DNA of 64,000 nucleotides from Gallionella sp. (GTDB lineage Bacteria; Pseudomonadota; Gammaproteobacteria; Burkholderiales; Gallionellaceae), in the NCBI GenBank assembly GCA_023259035.1, contig JAHFRA010000007.1, positions 1 through 64,000 of the forward strand, in the 5' to 3' direction. Positions within the stretch are counted from its first letter, which is position 1; each line of letters starts with the position of its first letter. The notes below the pieces were generated by a model. That model was given only the letters and a program-made list of their open reading frames with translations. It searched no databases and was not told the origin of the DNA. Positions 54,460-63,087 of the stretch are shown here, piece after piece. The translations under genes and the position numbers were made by a program.

Positions 54460-54666
54460 ATGTCTATCAGCCCCGTTTCCCCAAACATTAGCAGTCAAAT
54501 AGGCAATATCAAGCAAAGCACGCCTCCCGCTAGCGCTGAAGTTCGCGGCGAGAAAGAAAACGATGGAGACAGTGATGATGGCGGTTTATCCAAGGTCAAC
54601 GCGGCCAAACCAACGGTTAACACCAGCGGACAGGCCATTGGCACTACCATCAGCGTCATTGCCTGA
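54460..54666 (+). CDS. Small protein upstream of FlaG, unknown function
   Basis: A 68-residue protein, rich in Ser, Gly, Asp and Lys, with no hydrophobic segment (a run of KENDGDSDDGG in the middle). The strong AGGAGG 6-7 bases before ATG 54460 makes it very likely expressed. It ends 44 bases before the FlaG-like gene and has a similar composition to that protein's N-terminus. It may be intrinsically disordered. No family recognised. Confidence 0.6.
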   Translation: MSISPVSPNISSQIGNIKQSTPPASAEVRGEKENDGDSDDGGLSKVNAAKPTVNTSGQAIGTTISVIA

Positions 54667-54710
54667 GACTTGAAAGTTATGCTTGGCATATAGCCCAGAA
54701 AGGGCTGAAT

Positions 54711-55097
54711 ATGGACATTTCTTCAGTTGCCTCAAAATCAATCACTTCTGCTCCGGGCGGCGGCACGCGGGTTATTGGGCAAACCGCGCCCGCTTCCTCT
54801 GGTTCTGTGGCTCCAAAAACGGCGTCAGCGGGGACGGGTGTTGCCGCTCAAGTATCGCCTTCTGAGCGTGTCGCCCAAGCCGTCAAGCAAGTGAATGATG
54901 ATTTTATCCAGAAAGGACAAAATCTTTATGCTTCATATGAAAGAGATAAGGCCACCGGCATCAACGTGGTAAAAGTCATGGATAAGAATACACGGGAAGT
55001 GGTCAAGCAATTTCCGTCAGAAGAAATTATTACAATAGCTAAAGAGATCGACCGCTACCAAGAAGGCAAAGGACGCCTGATTTACGTCAGCGCGTGA
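54711..55097 (+). CDS. FlaG family protein
   Basis: A 128-residue protein. The C-terminal 75 residues match the FlaG domain (YERDKATGINVVKVMDKNTR, EVVKQFPSEEIITIAKEIDR). The first 50 residues are Ser/Ala/Gly-rich and disordered. FlaG normally sits beside fliD and flagellin genes and affects filament length; here no flagellar gene is nearby, so it is an orphan copy. The ribosome-binding AAAGGG lies in the 3' arm of a small hairpin (AGCCC 54692-54696 with GGGCT 54702-54706), which could limit translation. Confidence 0.8.
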   Translation: MDISSVASKSITSAPGGGTRVIGQTAPASSGSVAPKTASAGTGVAAQVSPSERVAQAVKQVNDDFIQKGQNLYASYERDKATGINVVKVMDKNTREVVKQFPSEEIITIAKEIDRYQEGKGRLIYVSA

Positions 55098-55366
55098 GGC
55101 CATTGCCGCGTCGCTAAAGCAGTGAACAATTAATAATTAAAGATTATCTCCATGAGGCAATTGTTTTTGGTTGAAACGGGGAATTGCGGCAATTTCCTCC
55201 TTCTAATTTCCAAAACAAACTTATTTTAGGTGTTGATAATCTCATCGCCGCGTTGTCAGGTGTTTTTACGTGCGCCGATAACCATGACGTAGTGCATCAA
55301 GATTTTAATTTAACGCATATCCAGCTGTGCGTATTTGTTCTATTTATATTATTTGGAGGAGTTAAC

Positions 55367-55795
55367 ATGAGTGCAGCAATTTCAGGATTAGGTATGGCTG
55401 TGGCACCTCAGGCAATGACTGGGGCGAGTAGGCGCATGCCTCCTGCGCAAAAGATGGCTAACCTCTTTGCTCAAATCGATACTAGCGGTTCTGGTTCAAT
55501 CACCAAAGCACAGTTCGAGCAGGCATTCAGTTCACTTAAGCCGCCTTCTGGATTCAAGTCTATCGGGGTGGACGCGGTATTTGCAAAACTTGACCCGAAT
55601 GGCACAGGCTCGGTTTCCAAGCAGGATTTCATAAGCGGTATGACACAGATGATGTCGCAAATCCGGCAACAACGGCATCAGCACCATGAGTCTGCCGCAC
55701 AGGCACCCGCCCCATCGCCAACACAAACAGTTGATGCCAGCCTCAATAATTTGAGTCAACTAGCGGTTGGAGCGAACATCAATACGAAAGCCTAA
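55367..55795 (+). CDS. EF-hand calcium-binding protein
   Basis: A 142-residue protein with two EF-hands: FAQIDTSGSGSITKAQFEQA (loop D-T-S-G-S-G-S-I) and FAKLDPNGTGSVSKQDFISG (loop D-P-N-G-T-G-S-V), about 35 residues apart as in paired EF-hands. The C-terminus is Gln/His/Pro-rich. GGAGGAG precedes ATG 55367; an earlier in-frame start at 55184 is rejected for lack of a ribosome-binding site. There is no classical signal peptide, but it might be exported by another route. It follows FlaG by 270 bases and probably has its own promoter. Confidence 0.82.
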   Translation: MSAAISGLGMAVAPQAMTGASRRMPPAQKMANLFAQIDTSGSGSITKAQFEQAFSSLKPPSGFKSIGVDAVFAKLDPNGTGSVSKQDFISGMTQMMSQIRQQRHQHHESAAQAPAPSPTQTVDASLNNLSQLAVGANINTKA

Positions 55796-55855
55796 GCTCT
55801 GTCGTTGAGCACACCGGACTTGGATGTTTGCTCCTGTGTGCTTGTATGGGTAAGT

Positions 55856-56761
55856 TCAGAGAGGTCGGATATTGCCGCCCGTACGCAGTTTGTTATCTAC
55901 CCAACAATGTTGTATTCCCAAGTCATCCAGCCATTTTTTCCCCCCATCTTCTTTCAGCATGGCTATTGTCGAAAGGGTGCCTGCCAGCAGGCATTGTTCT
56001 GCAATGACGGTTACGGAGGACAGTCCATTTACAGGCCATCCTGTTAGCGGATTTAATATGTGGCAATAACGTTTTCCTGCCACTTCAATGTAGCGTTCAT
56101 AGTCACCACTGGTTGCAACAGCTCCAGACGTCAATTGAATAATTCCAAGTGAAACATCAGGGTTTCTGGGATGCCTGATTCCAATCTCCCAAGGTGAGCT
56201 GTCCGGGTGTGGCCCAAGAACTCGTATATCTCCTCCCAAATCGAGCAAGCCCGATTGGATTCCCATTGAACGGCATATATCTGCGCCTCGATCAACAGCA
56301 TATTCTTTTCCTATGCCGCCGAAGTCCAACTCCATTCCAGAAAGAAGAAAATGGAGATATGGAGTTTCCCACGTTACTTTGCCAAGACCGATAAACGGCA
56401 GGAGGTGTTCTATTGAAGATTGGGAAGGTGTCTTGTCGGTTGAATAATCCCACACTCGCCTGAGCACTCCAGATGAAACGTCAAACAACCCCTCGCTTAG
56501 CTGAAAAGCGGTGAAAGCATAGTTCAATAGTTCGGCAGTTTCATCATCAACATTGACCTTCCCGCCCGTTGAGGCGGCACGGTTAATATCAGATAGTGCA
56601 TTGCCGCCAATGTAGCGAGAGTATTTTTCCTCGATGCGCCAAACCTCTGCCATAGTCAGGTCAGCAGCTTGATCGGCTTCGTGTTCATCAGCTGCATATA
56701 AGGTTAACTGGCAATCCGCCCCCATTGCCGGAAATGAGTAACTGTAAGGAGGAGAAGACAT
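55856..56761 (-). CDS. apbE: FAD:protein FMN transferase (ApbE)
   Basis: Transfers FMN from FAD to threonine residues of periplasmic or membrane flavoproteins (Nqr, Rnf and relatives). The 301 residues include MELDFGGIGKEYAVDRG (the DxGGIxKG-type substrate/Mg site, with KE instead of the usual KG), GLLDLGGDIRVLG, TSGDYERY and HILNPLTGWPVNG (family HIIDPRTG). No clear signal peptide or lipobox is seen, unlike many ApbEs, so it may act in the cytoplasm or have a different start. No target flavoprotein gene is adjacent. Confidence 0.9.
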   Translation of the reverse strand: MSSPPYSYSFPAMGADCQLTLYAADEHEADQAADLTMAEVWRIEEKYSRYIGGNALSDINRAASTGGKVNVDDETAELLNYAFTAFQLSEGLFDVSSGVLRRVWDYSTDKTPSQSSIEHLLPFIGLGKVTWETPYLHFLLSGMELDFGGIGKEYAVDRGADICRSMGIQSGLLDLGGDIRVLGPHPDSSPWEIGIRHPRNPDVSLGIIQLTSGAVATSGDYERYIEVAGKRYCHILNPLTGWPVNGLSSVTVIAEQCLLAGTLSTIAMLKEDGGKKWLDDLGIQHCWVDNKLRTGGNIRPL

Positions 56762-57038
56762 GCGAATTGTGCGAATCGAAGGTTTTATATTTGGCGGGGT
56801 ATCGACCGATTATTTTGAAGCGGGGCGGAATAGCCCACACACAAAATGGCTTAAGTTCAGCGCGCAGGCTGCGCCTTTTTCGACCCAACGTCAAATACTC
56901 GAGCCATGGTGCTGCCCTGCCAATTACTCAAGCTGATCCTTGCAGTATAAGCAGTCGTTGATAAATTGCGTGTGTGCAGAATTATTTGGATCACCCGGCA
57001 GCGGACGTTGGCGGGGTTCATCGACGACGCGTTGCAGA

Positions 57039-57071
57039 GTTAAGGTTCAGTTAAGCATAGTTTGCGATACT
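57039..57071 (+). promoter_or_regulatory. PmrA/QseB-type response-regulator box with -10 element
   Basis: Two direct GTTAAG hexamers (57039-57044 and 57050-57055) with an 11-bp period, the arrangement bound by OmpR/PmrA-family regulators in place of a -35. A GATACT hexamer (57066-57071) follows at the right distance for a -10. Transcription would start near 57078. The rest of the 568-base gap between apbE and the lipoprotein gene carries no gene that I recognise apart from the candidate RNA. Confidence 0.55.
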
Positions 57072-57077
57072 GCTAAA

Positions 57078-57190
57078 TATTCACTGTCGGGTTTCGTAGG
57101 TCGGATCCTCGCAAGTGGTGTCTTAACAATCCCCTTCTCTCCATTGTTAAGACTTTTACCCCTGACATTCCTGATTCGGGGGTTTTTTTT
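57078..57190 (+). ncRNA. Candidate small RNA downstream of the response-regulator box
   Basis: From the predicted start near 57078 the transcript would contain a perfect 11-bp stem, GTCTTAACAAT (57120-57130) with ATTGTTAAGAC (57143-57153). It ends in a CCCC/GGGG hairpin (from 57158) followed by eight T residues (57183-57190), a Rho-independent terminator. No translated frame with a ribosome-binding site lies inside. About 110 nt, typical of an sRNA, but expression is unproven; it could also be a leftover leader of a lost gene. Confidence 0.35.
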
Positions 57191-57329
57191 ACTATAGATT
57201 AATATGCCGAACAGCCAGTTGCAGCAAGGGCGTATTCATTCTTGCAACAGCCTTGCTGGAGGTTACTGGGACCCATATAGTGGAAATTCGCGTTTCCCCA
57301 TGCTGCCAAGGCGGCAATTGAAGGGGGGT

Positions 57330-57758
57330 TCATTTATTCCTTGCAGGGCTTCCGTCAGCATTCAACAGGAAAATTGCGCCAGCGGGAGTTCGGCATTCGC
57401 CAATTGCGCGCCTTGACTCGAACAGCAACTCGCAACTCAATTGTTGTCCGTTTTCAGCGACCAAATGCGCGCGCGCCGAATTCGAAGAGTACGTTGTAAC
57501 GGTATTGCTGGGGAAGAACCGCCGCCGTCCTGCCAGCGTTTGAGAAACCACGTTCCCGCTAGCGACAATATAGAAGCCATTAAATATGTGCCCATCGACC
57601 GTTGCTTCAATGCGCTGTGTGTCTGGGTATATGGTGCCCCATTGGACTCTGGATTCGGAATCGACGAGTTGGAACGGCATAGGCGGTGGCGCTGCACATC
57701 CCCCAGCTACAATAACCACAAACAGGCAAGTCATCCAGGCTTTTAGAGTTTTGATCAT
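57330..57758 (-). CDS. Lipoprotein of unknown function
   Basis: A 142-residue predicted lipoprotein (signal MIKTLKAWMTCLFVVIVAGG then Cys, lipobox VAGGC). The mature part looks beta-rich: SRVQWGTIYPDTQRIEATVD, ASGNVVSQTLAGRRRF, and a C-terminal CELLFESRRAIGECRTPAGA pair of cysteines that could form a disulfide. AAGGA precedes the ATG. No family recognised. It is convergent with the candidate sRNA and stands alone. Confidence 0.7.
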   Translation of the reverse strand: MIKTLKAWMTCLFVVIVAGGCAAPPPMPFQLVDSESRVQWGTIYPDTQRIEATVDGHIFNGFYIVASGNVVSQTLAGRRRFFPSNTVTTYSSNSARAHLVAENGQQLSCELLFESRRAIGECRTPAGAIFLLNADGSPARNK

Positions 57759-58193
57759 TCCTGTTCCTTCGCAGCTTCTTTTGGTTTGGCCAATTTGCCA
57801 TGAGATACCTTACAGCATTTCTGGAACAAGGTACGTTTCTAGCCTTGTCCAGTATGAAATGAGTCTAAAGGGTTAGTGTGTTTTCAGCAAGAAATGAGTC
57901 TGAACTTAAATTGCTGAAACGGCCATTATGCGAGGTATGGTGATCCACATGGAAGAAGCAAAACTAAAGACCCCGGTATAGATCAAGGCATTCCCGATAA
58001 CGGCAACGGGGTGGCGTTTTGAGCTCCCCAAAACGAACGCCATCAGTTTGTCGAGCGTGTGTTCAAGCGGTTTGACCATGTCCCACACCATTGTCTGCAA
58101 CGGCCAGAATCAGAAAGCCTGCAGAAATTTGACGCGGTAATGGCAAAAGCTTAAATTGTGCTACTTAACACAACCAATCATTAGGAGAAAATC
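57759..58193. other. Gap before the peroxiredoxin gene
   Basis: Contains a 9-bp inverted repeat TTTCAGCAA/TTGCTGAAA near 57880-57920 and two copies of AAATGAGTCT. A minus-strand frame (57906-58100) encodes a possible membrane peptide (PVAVIGNALIYTGVFSFASS) but lacks a convincing start context. The peroxiredoxin ribosome-binding site is AGGAG. Confidence 0.35.
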
Positions 58194-58796
58194 ATGTCTG
58201 TACTCGTTGGCAAATCTGCTCCCGATTTTAATGCCGCAGCCGTAATGGGTAACAACGAAATCAATGGGGATTTTAACCTGAAAAAACATACCTCCGGGAA
58301 ATACACCGTGCTGTTTTTTTACCCGCTGGATTTTACTTTCGTTTGCCCTTCCGAACTGATTGCTTTCGATCATCGCCTGGACGAATTCAAGAAGCGCAAT
58401 GTAGAAGTCATCGGCGTTTCAATTGATTCGCACTTTACTCATCTGGCATGGAAGAATACTCCGGTTAACAATGGCGGCATTGGCCAAGTACGTTACCCGC
58501 TGGTGGCCGACATCAAGCATGAAATCTGCAAGGCTTATGATGTGGAAGCTGAAGGTGGAGTGGCCTACCGCGGCTCGTTCCTGATCGACCGCGCCGGCGT
58601 GGTGCGTCATCAGGTGGTGAATGATCTGCCGCTGGGTCGCAATATCGACGAAATGTTGCGCATGGTAGACGCTTTGCAATTCACCGAAGAACATGGTGAG
58701 GTGTGTCCGGCCGGCTGGAGCAAGGGCAAGGCGGGCATGAATGCTTCAACCGAAGGTGTGGCAAAATATTTGTCGAATCACGCCAAGGATTTGTAA
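58194..58796 (+). CDS. 2-Cys peroxiredoxin (AhpC/TSA family)
   Basis: Thiol peroxidase that reduces hydrogen peroxide and organic peroxides, 200 residues. The peroxidatic cysteine is C51 in FFYPLDFTFVCPSEL, and the resolving cysteine is C171 in GEVCPAGW, so it is a typical 2-Cys enzyme. The arginine of the active site is in YRGSFLIDRAG. AGGAG precedes the ATG. No ahpF or trx gene is next to it. Named AhpC, Prx1 or BCP-like in different annotations; the first type is the best fit. Confidence 0.95.
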   Translation: MSVLVGKSAPDFNAAAVMGNNEINGDFNLKKHTSGKYTVLFFYPLDFTFVCPSELIAFDHRLDEFKKRNVEVIGVSIDSHFTHLAWKNTPVNNGGIGQVRYPLVADIKHEICKAYDVEAEGGVAYRGSFLIDRAGVVRHQVVNDLPLGRNIDEMLRMVDALQFTEEHGEVCPAGWSKGKAGMNASTEGVAKYLSNHAKDL

Positions 58797-58927
58797 TTGA
58801 GATAGGAGCCACGCACTAACGAGGGATATATGCACGAGTTTCCGGTTGAACTGGTTGCAGCAATTGTCCCTCGGACCGGGGCGGCTGGAATCGCGCATAT
58901 ATTTTTGTTTTTTTCATCATAACTGCC

Positions 58928-60280
58928 ATGTCACAACCACAGAAACTTGCAATAAATTCTCTCGGGCTCACCGAATCAATCATTATGGGAATTGCCGGAA
59001 CTGCACCGGCTTACAGCATCGAGATTACGACTTCAACCATCATAGCGACAGCCGGAGTTCTTTCTCCAGCGAGTGTTCTCGTTTGCGGGCTCATTATGTT
59101 TGGGATTGCCTTTGCTTTTATCAATCTCAACAAGGCAGTCTCCCATGCGGGAACATCGTATGCATGGGTACGCATGGTTTTCGGAAAAACTGCGGGGTTT
59201 TTCGCCGGATGGGCACTCCTGGTTCTTTGTTGCATATTCATGGTTTCCGCGATGGTTCCGGCCGCAAATGCCACTCTGCTGATATTCAAACCGGAACTCA
59301 TGAATAATGTCGATTGGGTAACTGGTATTGCAGCACTGTGGCTGACGGTTATAAGTGCCATTGTTGTGAAAGGGGTAAAACTTACCAGCTATGTGCAGGT
59401 CATTATGACTGTTATAGAAGGCGTTATTCTGTTGGCGATTATCGTAATGAGCTTTATCGTTTTTCCAGGCATTGCAGCCCATCCCTTTTCGTGGTCGTGG
59501 TTTTCCCCGTTCGGTTTTTCACCCACCCTCTTTGCAAATGGCGCTCTGATAGCGATATTCTTTTACTATGGTTGGGACGTTACGATGAACCTCAGCGAGG
59601 AAACGAAAGACCCCAATCTGACTCCCGGACGAGCGGCTTTTTGGACAATGATATTTCTCATTATTTTCTTTCTTATCTTTATCACCATCACTCTGTTGGC
59701 TCTTTCTGACGCTGAAATACAGCATTACAACACCAATATCATCTTTGGCATTGCCGAGAAACTTTTCGGAAAAACCTGGGGGTATGTTGCTATCGTTGCA
59801 GTGCTGCTTTCCACCATCGGAACTGTCGAGACACAGATATTGCAATTTACTCGAACGCTCTTTGCGAAGGGGCGGGATAAGGCTCTTCACCCCCGATATT
59901 CACGTCTTCATCCCGAGTGGAAGACCCCGTATATTGCCATTTTCCTGATCTGGATTTTTGGGCTTGTTCTCCTTTTTATCTCATCGTATCTCCCAACCAT
60001 CAATATCATCCTCCAGGATTCCATCATGGCCCTCGGGTTCCAGATATGTTTCTATCTTGGACTCACCGGATTTGCCTGTGCCTGGTATTACAGAAAGATG
60101 ATTACAGGGAATATTTGGCAATCTATCACGCATATTATCTGGCCGGCTTTCAGCGGGCTCTTTCTCTTTTTTATCGCTCTTTATAGCATTCCAACCTTTG
60201 ACCTGGTTACCAATCTCGTAGGGCTCGGTGGAATTGCGATTGGGGTGTTTCCGTTTTTGTTGAACCGGATAAGGCAATAA
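58928..60280 (+). CDS. APC family amino-acid permease
   Basis: A 450-residue membrane carrier with 12 predicted helices. The N-terminal half has SLGLTESIIMGIAGTAPAYS, AFAFINLNKAVSHAGTSYAW (typical APC helix 2-3) and later FFYYGWDVTMNLSEETKDPN (helix 6 unwound region). The substrate is unknown; relatives move amino acids or polyamines. Codons appear more AT-rich than in the flanking phoBR and peroxiredoxin genes, a weak hint of transfer (by eye, not calculated). The ATG lacks a strong ribosome-binding site. Confidence 0.88.
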   Translation: MSQPQKLAINSLGLTESIIMGIAGTAPAYSIEITTSTIIATAGVLSPASVLVCGLIMFGIAFAFINLNKAVSHAGTSYAWVRMVFGKTAGFFAGWALLVLCCIFMVSAMVPAANATLLIFKPELMNNVDWVTGIAALWLTVISAIVVKGVKLTSYVQVIMTVIEGVILLAIIVMSFIVFPGIAAHPFSWSWFSPFGFSPTLFANGALIAIFFYYGWDVTMNLSEETKDPNLTPGRAAFWTMIFLIIFFLIFITITLLALSDAEIQHYNTNIIFGIAEKLFGKTWGYVAIVAVLLSTIGTVETQILQFTRTLFAKGRDKALHPRYSRLHPEWKTPYIAIFLIWIFGLVLLFISSYLPTINIILQDSIMALGFQICFYLGLTGFACAWYYRKMITGNIWQSITHIIWPAFSGLFLFFIALYSIPTFDLVTNLVGLGGIAIGVFPFLLNRIRQ

Positions 60281-60338
60281 ATTTGTCGCAAACGCTTGAT
60301 ACCCTTGCAATCTGCGCAATGGAAATAAGGGTTGGATG

Positions 60339-61025
60339 ATGAGCGCGAAGATTCTGATTGTGGAAGATGAGCCGGCGATTCAGGAGTTGCTGGCATTTAA
60401 TGTGACGCAGGCCGGTTTTCAGGCCTTGTGTGCCGCAGATGCGGATAGTGCTTGGCAGCAAATACGAAATAGCCGGCCGGATCTGATTTTGCTTGATTGG
60501 ATGCTGCCGAATACCAGCGGTGTAATTCTGGCAAAACAATTGCGCACCGACCCACATACAAAAGACATCCCGATTATCATGCTGACCGCGCGCGGTGAAG
60601 AGCGCGACAAGGTGTTGGGGCTGGAATCCGGTGCGGATGATTACATCACCAAACCCTTCTCCCCGCGCGAGCTGATGGCGCGCATCCGCGCGGTGTTGCG
60701 CCGCCATACCCCGCAAATGCCGGATAAAATGGTCGCGGCAGGCGGATTGGAGCTGTCGGCGGCTTCGCATCGTGTGATCGCAAACGGCGTGGTGATAGAG
60801 CTTGGCCCAACAGAATTTCGCTTGCTGCATTTCTTCATGACCCATATGGAGCGGGTGTACAGCCGCACGCAATTGCTCGATCAGGTATGGGGTACGCAGG
60901 TGTTCGTTGAGGAGCGTACGGTGGACGTGCATATTCGTCGCTTGCGCGCCGCATTGGAGTCTGTCGAAATGGATAGCCTGATTCAAACCGTGCGCGGCAG
61001 CGGTTATCGCTTTTCAATCAATTAG
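60339..61025 (+). CDS. phoB: Phosphate regulon response regulator PhoB
   Basis: A two-domain OmpR/PhoB regulator of 228 residues. The receiver has the acidic pair in ILIVEDEP and phospho-acceptor D53 in [10 protein letters not shown], with the switch Thr and Lys in IIMLTARGE and [10 protein letters not shown]. The C-terminal winged helix ends [14 protein letters not shown] and VRGSGYRFS. It activates phosphate-starvation genes when phosphorylated by PhoR. ATG 60339 is preferred to 60336 for spacing to AAGG. The phoR GTG follows after 15 bases. Confidence 0.93.
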   Translation: MSAKILIVEDEPAIQELLAFNVTQAGFQALCAADADSAWQQIRNSRPDLILLDWMLPNTSGVILAKQLRTDPHTKDIPIIMLTARGEERDKVLGLESGADDYITKPFSPRELMARIRAVLRRHTPQMPDKMVAAGGLELSAASHRVIANGVVIELGPTEFRLLHFFMTHMERVYSRTQLLDQVWGTQVFVEERTVDVHIRRLRAALESVEMDSLIQTVRGSGYRFSIN

Positions 61026-61040
61026 CCCACTCGACAAACC

Positions 61041-62366
61041 GTGGAATCAATTTTGCAGAACTTCTGGTTTCGTGTGAGTTTGCCCGTCGTGTTCGGCGCG
61101 CTAGCCGCGTTGCCGCTGTGGGGGATATTCTCGGCTACCACGGCTTTATTGTTCATGCTGGCCGTGTTGTTGATCGTGATGGCCTACCGCGCCCGGCAAG
61201 TATTCAAGCTCTGGAACTGGTTGGGTGATGCGCGCCTCGACACCATTCCCGAAGCGGGCGGCATCTGGGATGAGGTGTTTTCCCAGCTATACAAAATGGT
61301 CAAGCGGCATAACCAGACCAAGCTGGAGTTGGCCGCCGAGCTGCAGCACATCGAACAGGCCACTGCCGCATTGCCGGAGGGAGTGGCGATTCTGAATGAG
61401 GCGAATCGTATCGAGTGGTGCAATCCGCTGGCGCAGCAGCACTTCGACCTTGATGCCGAGCGCGACTTTATGCAGGATATTACTTATCTGGTTCGCCAGC
61501 CGGAATTCATTAAATATCTTCAGGAATCCAATTTCAGCGAACCGTTGGTAATACGTCCAGCACGCCATGATGATCTGGTGCTGTCCATCAAGCTTATTCC
61601 CTATGGTGAAAACAAGCGGTTGCTGATTAGTCGCGATATCACACAGCTTGAACGGATCGAAGCCATGCGCCGCGATTTCGTCGCGAATGTTTCGCATGAA
61701 CTGCGCACGCCCCTGACAGTGGTGAACGGTTTCGTCGAAAACTTGCAGGACATGCCGGATCTCAGCCAGGATAGTGCGCGGCGCGCTTTGCAACTGATGG
61801 CCGAGCAAACCAAACGCATGGAAAATCTGGTTGTTGATTTGCTCGCCCTGTCCCGCCTGGAAAATACTCAGGATCCGCTGCTTGAAGAGGTCGTGGATAT
61901 GGAAGCGCTGCTCAATGAAATATATCAGGAGGGGCAAGTGCTGAGCGGTGGATCACATTCATTGCGCCTTGAGGTATTGAGCAACGTAAACTTGCTCGGC
62001 AATCGCGAAGAATTGCGCAGTGCGTTCGACAATCTGCTCAGCAACGCGATTCGCTACACGCCAAAAGACGGCACCATCTTATTGCGATGGACAGAGCGCG
62101 ATGAACAGCCGGTGTTTTCTGTGCAAGACAGCGGCATCGGCATTCCACCGCAACATATTCCACGCCTGACCGAACGTTTTTATCGCGTCGACCGCAGCCG
62201 CTCTCGTGACACGGGCGGAACCGGCCTCGGTTTGGCGATCGTCAAGCACATCGCGATACGTCATCAAGCCAAAATTGAGGTGTTGAGCGATGAGGGTAAG
62301 GGCAGTACTTTTGTGCTGGTGTTCCCGGTCGGAAGACGTGTAACAGGGGGGCTGTCGCAGATGTAA
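61041..62366 (+). CDS. phoR: Phosphate regulon sensor kinase PhoR
   Basis: A 441-residue membrane histidine kinase. It has two N-terminal helices (about 10-50) with a short periplasmic loop, a PAS-like region (about 100-200, with EGVAILNEANRIEWCNPLAQ), HisKA (SHELRTPLTVVNGFVENL, H219) and HATPase_c with NAIRYTPKDG, DSGIGIPP and GGTGLGLAIVK. This is the standard PhoR layout. GTG start at 61041. PhoU and pst genes are not in the window. Confidence 0.93.
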   Translation: MESILQNFWFRVSLPVVFGALAALPLWGIFSATTALLFMLAVLLIVMAYRARQVFKLWNWLGDARLDTIPEAGGIWDEVFSQLYKMVKRHNQTKLELAAELQHIEQATAALPEGVAILNEANRIEWCNPLAQQHFDLDAERDFMQDITYLVRQPEFIKYLQESNFSEPLVIRPARHDDLVLSIKLIPYGENKRLLISRDITQLERIEAMRRDFVANVSHELRTPLTVVNGFVENLQDMPDLSQDSARRALQLMAEQTKRMENLVVDLLALSRLENTQDPLLEEVVDMEALLNEIYQEGQVLSGGSHSLRLEVLSNVNLLGNREELRSAFDNLLSNAIRYTPKDGTILLRWTERDEQPVFSVQDSGIGIPPQHIPRLTERFYRVDRSRSRDTGGTGLGLAIVKHIAIRHQAKIEVLSDEGKGSTFVLVFPVGRRVTGGLSQM

Positions 62367-62485
62367 TACGCTTTTATTTTTCTGCGGCACTCACGATTTA
62401 ACCAGAATGCAGATGGCGCGAAAAAATGGGCAAACTACTAACACGAAGGAGAAATGCGCCATACCTGCCCGCAATATTATACTCA

Positions 62486-62514
62486 TTGTGAATGGCGACG
62501 CGGTGGCGTAGGAT
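62486..62514 (+). promoter_or_regulatory. Candidate promoter of the bc1 operon
   Basis: TTGTGA (62486-62491), a 17-base spacer, TAGGAT (62509-62514). Transcription would begin near 62521, about 40 bases before the petA ATG. The 193-base gap between phoR and petA holds nothing else recognised. Confidence 0.5.
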
Positions 62515-62559
62515 GCGCAAGAAGATTAGTGGATGATAATATTCTTAGGGAGCATCAAG

Positions 62560-63078
62560 ATGAAGAAAGAAACCTTAAGCGTTGGCGATTGCGGTGATCG
62601 CCGCAACTTTTTGATCAAGCTAACTTCGGTGGTCGGCGGCGCGGGTGTGGCTGCTACCTGTGTGCCGTTCGTTGCGAGCATGAATCCGAGTTCTGACGTG
62701 CTGGCGAAGGCGGAGGCAGAAGTTGATCTTTCCGGCATTACGCCGGGCGCGATGCGCACCGTTGCATGGCAGGGCAAGCCGGTGTTCATCCTGCGCCGCA
62801 CGCCGGAGCAGATCAAAGCGGCGGGCGCTTCCGATGGCGGCTCCGATCCGGAGCCGGATAGCAAGCGTGTGCAAAATCCTGAATGGTTAGTCGTGATTGG
62901 CGTCTGCACGCACATGGGATGCGTGCCAAACAAAGAAGGTCCGGGTTGGGTATGCCACTGTCATGGTAGTCAATTTGACGATAGCGGTCGCGTCACGCGC
63001 GGCCCCGCGCCAAAGAACCTCGAAGTGCCGCCGTATCGCTTCGTGGCGGGAAACAAGATTGTCATCGGCAAAGCCTAG
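62560..63078 (+). CDS. petA: Ubiquinol-cytochrome c reductase Rieske subunit
   Basis: The [2Fe-2S] subunit of the bc1 complex, 172 residues. The N-terminus has a twin-arginine signal/anchor (DRRNFLIKLTSVVGGAGVAA), exported folded. The Rieske ligands are C116-T-H-M-G-C121 and C132-H-C-H-G-S. ATG 62560 with AGGGAG before it is preferred over ATG 62533, which lacks a good site. It is first in the operon; cytochrome b follows after 9 bases. Confidence 0.95.
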   Translation: MKKETLSVGDCGDRRNFLIKLTSVVGGAGVAATCVPFVASMNPSSDVLAKAEAEVDLSGITPGAMRTVAWQGKPVFILRRTPEQIKAAGASDGGSDPEPDSKRVQNPEWLVVIGVCTHMGCVPNKEGPGWVCHCHGSQFDDSGRVTRGPAPKNLEVPPYRFVAGNKIVIGKA

Positions 63079-63087
63079 GAGACGACC

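Noticed and set aside
57204-57416. 70-codon plus-strand frame after the candidate sRNA
   Set aside because: No ribosome-binding site, lies after a terminator and overlaps the lipoprotein gene on the other strand.
57906-58100. 64-codon minus-strand frame with a hydrophobic C-terminus
   Set aside because: Plausible membrane peptide but weak start context and no recognised relatives; possibly a remnant.
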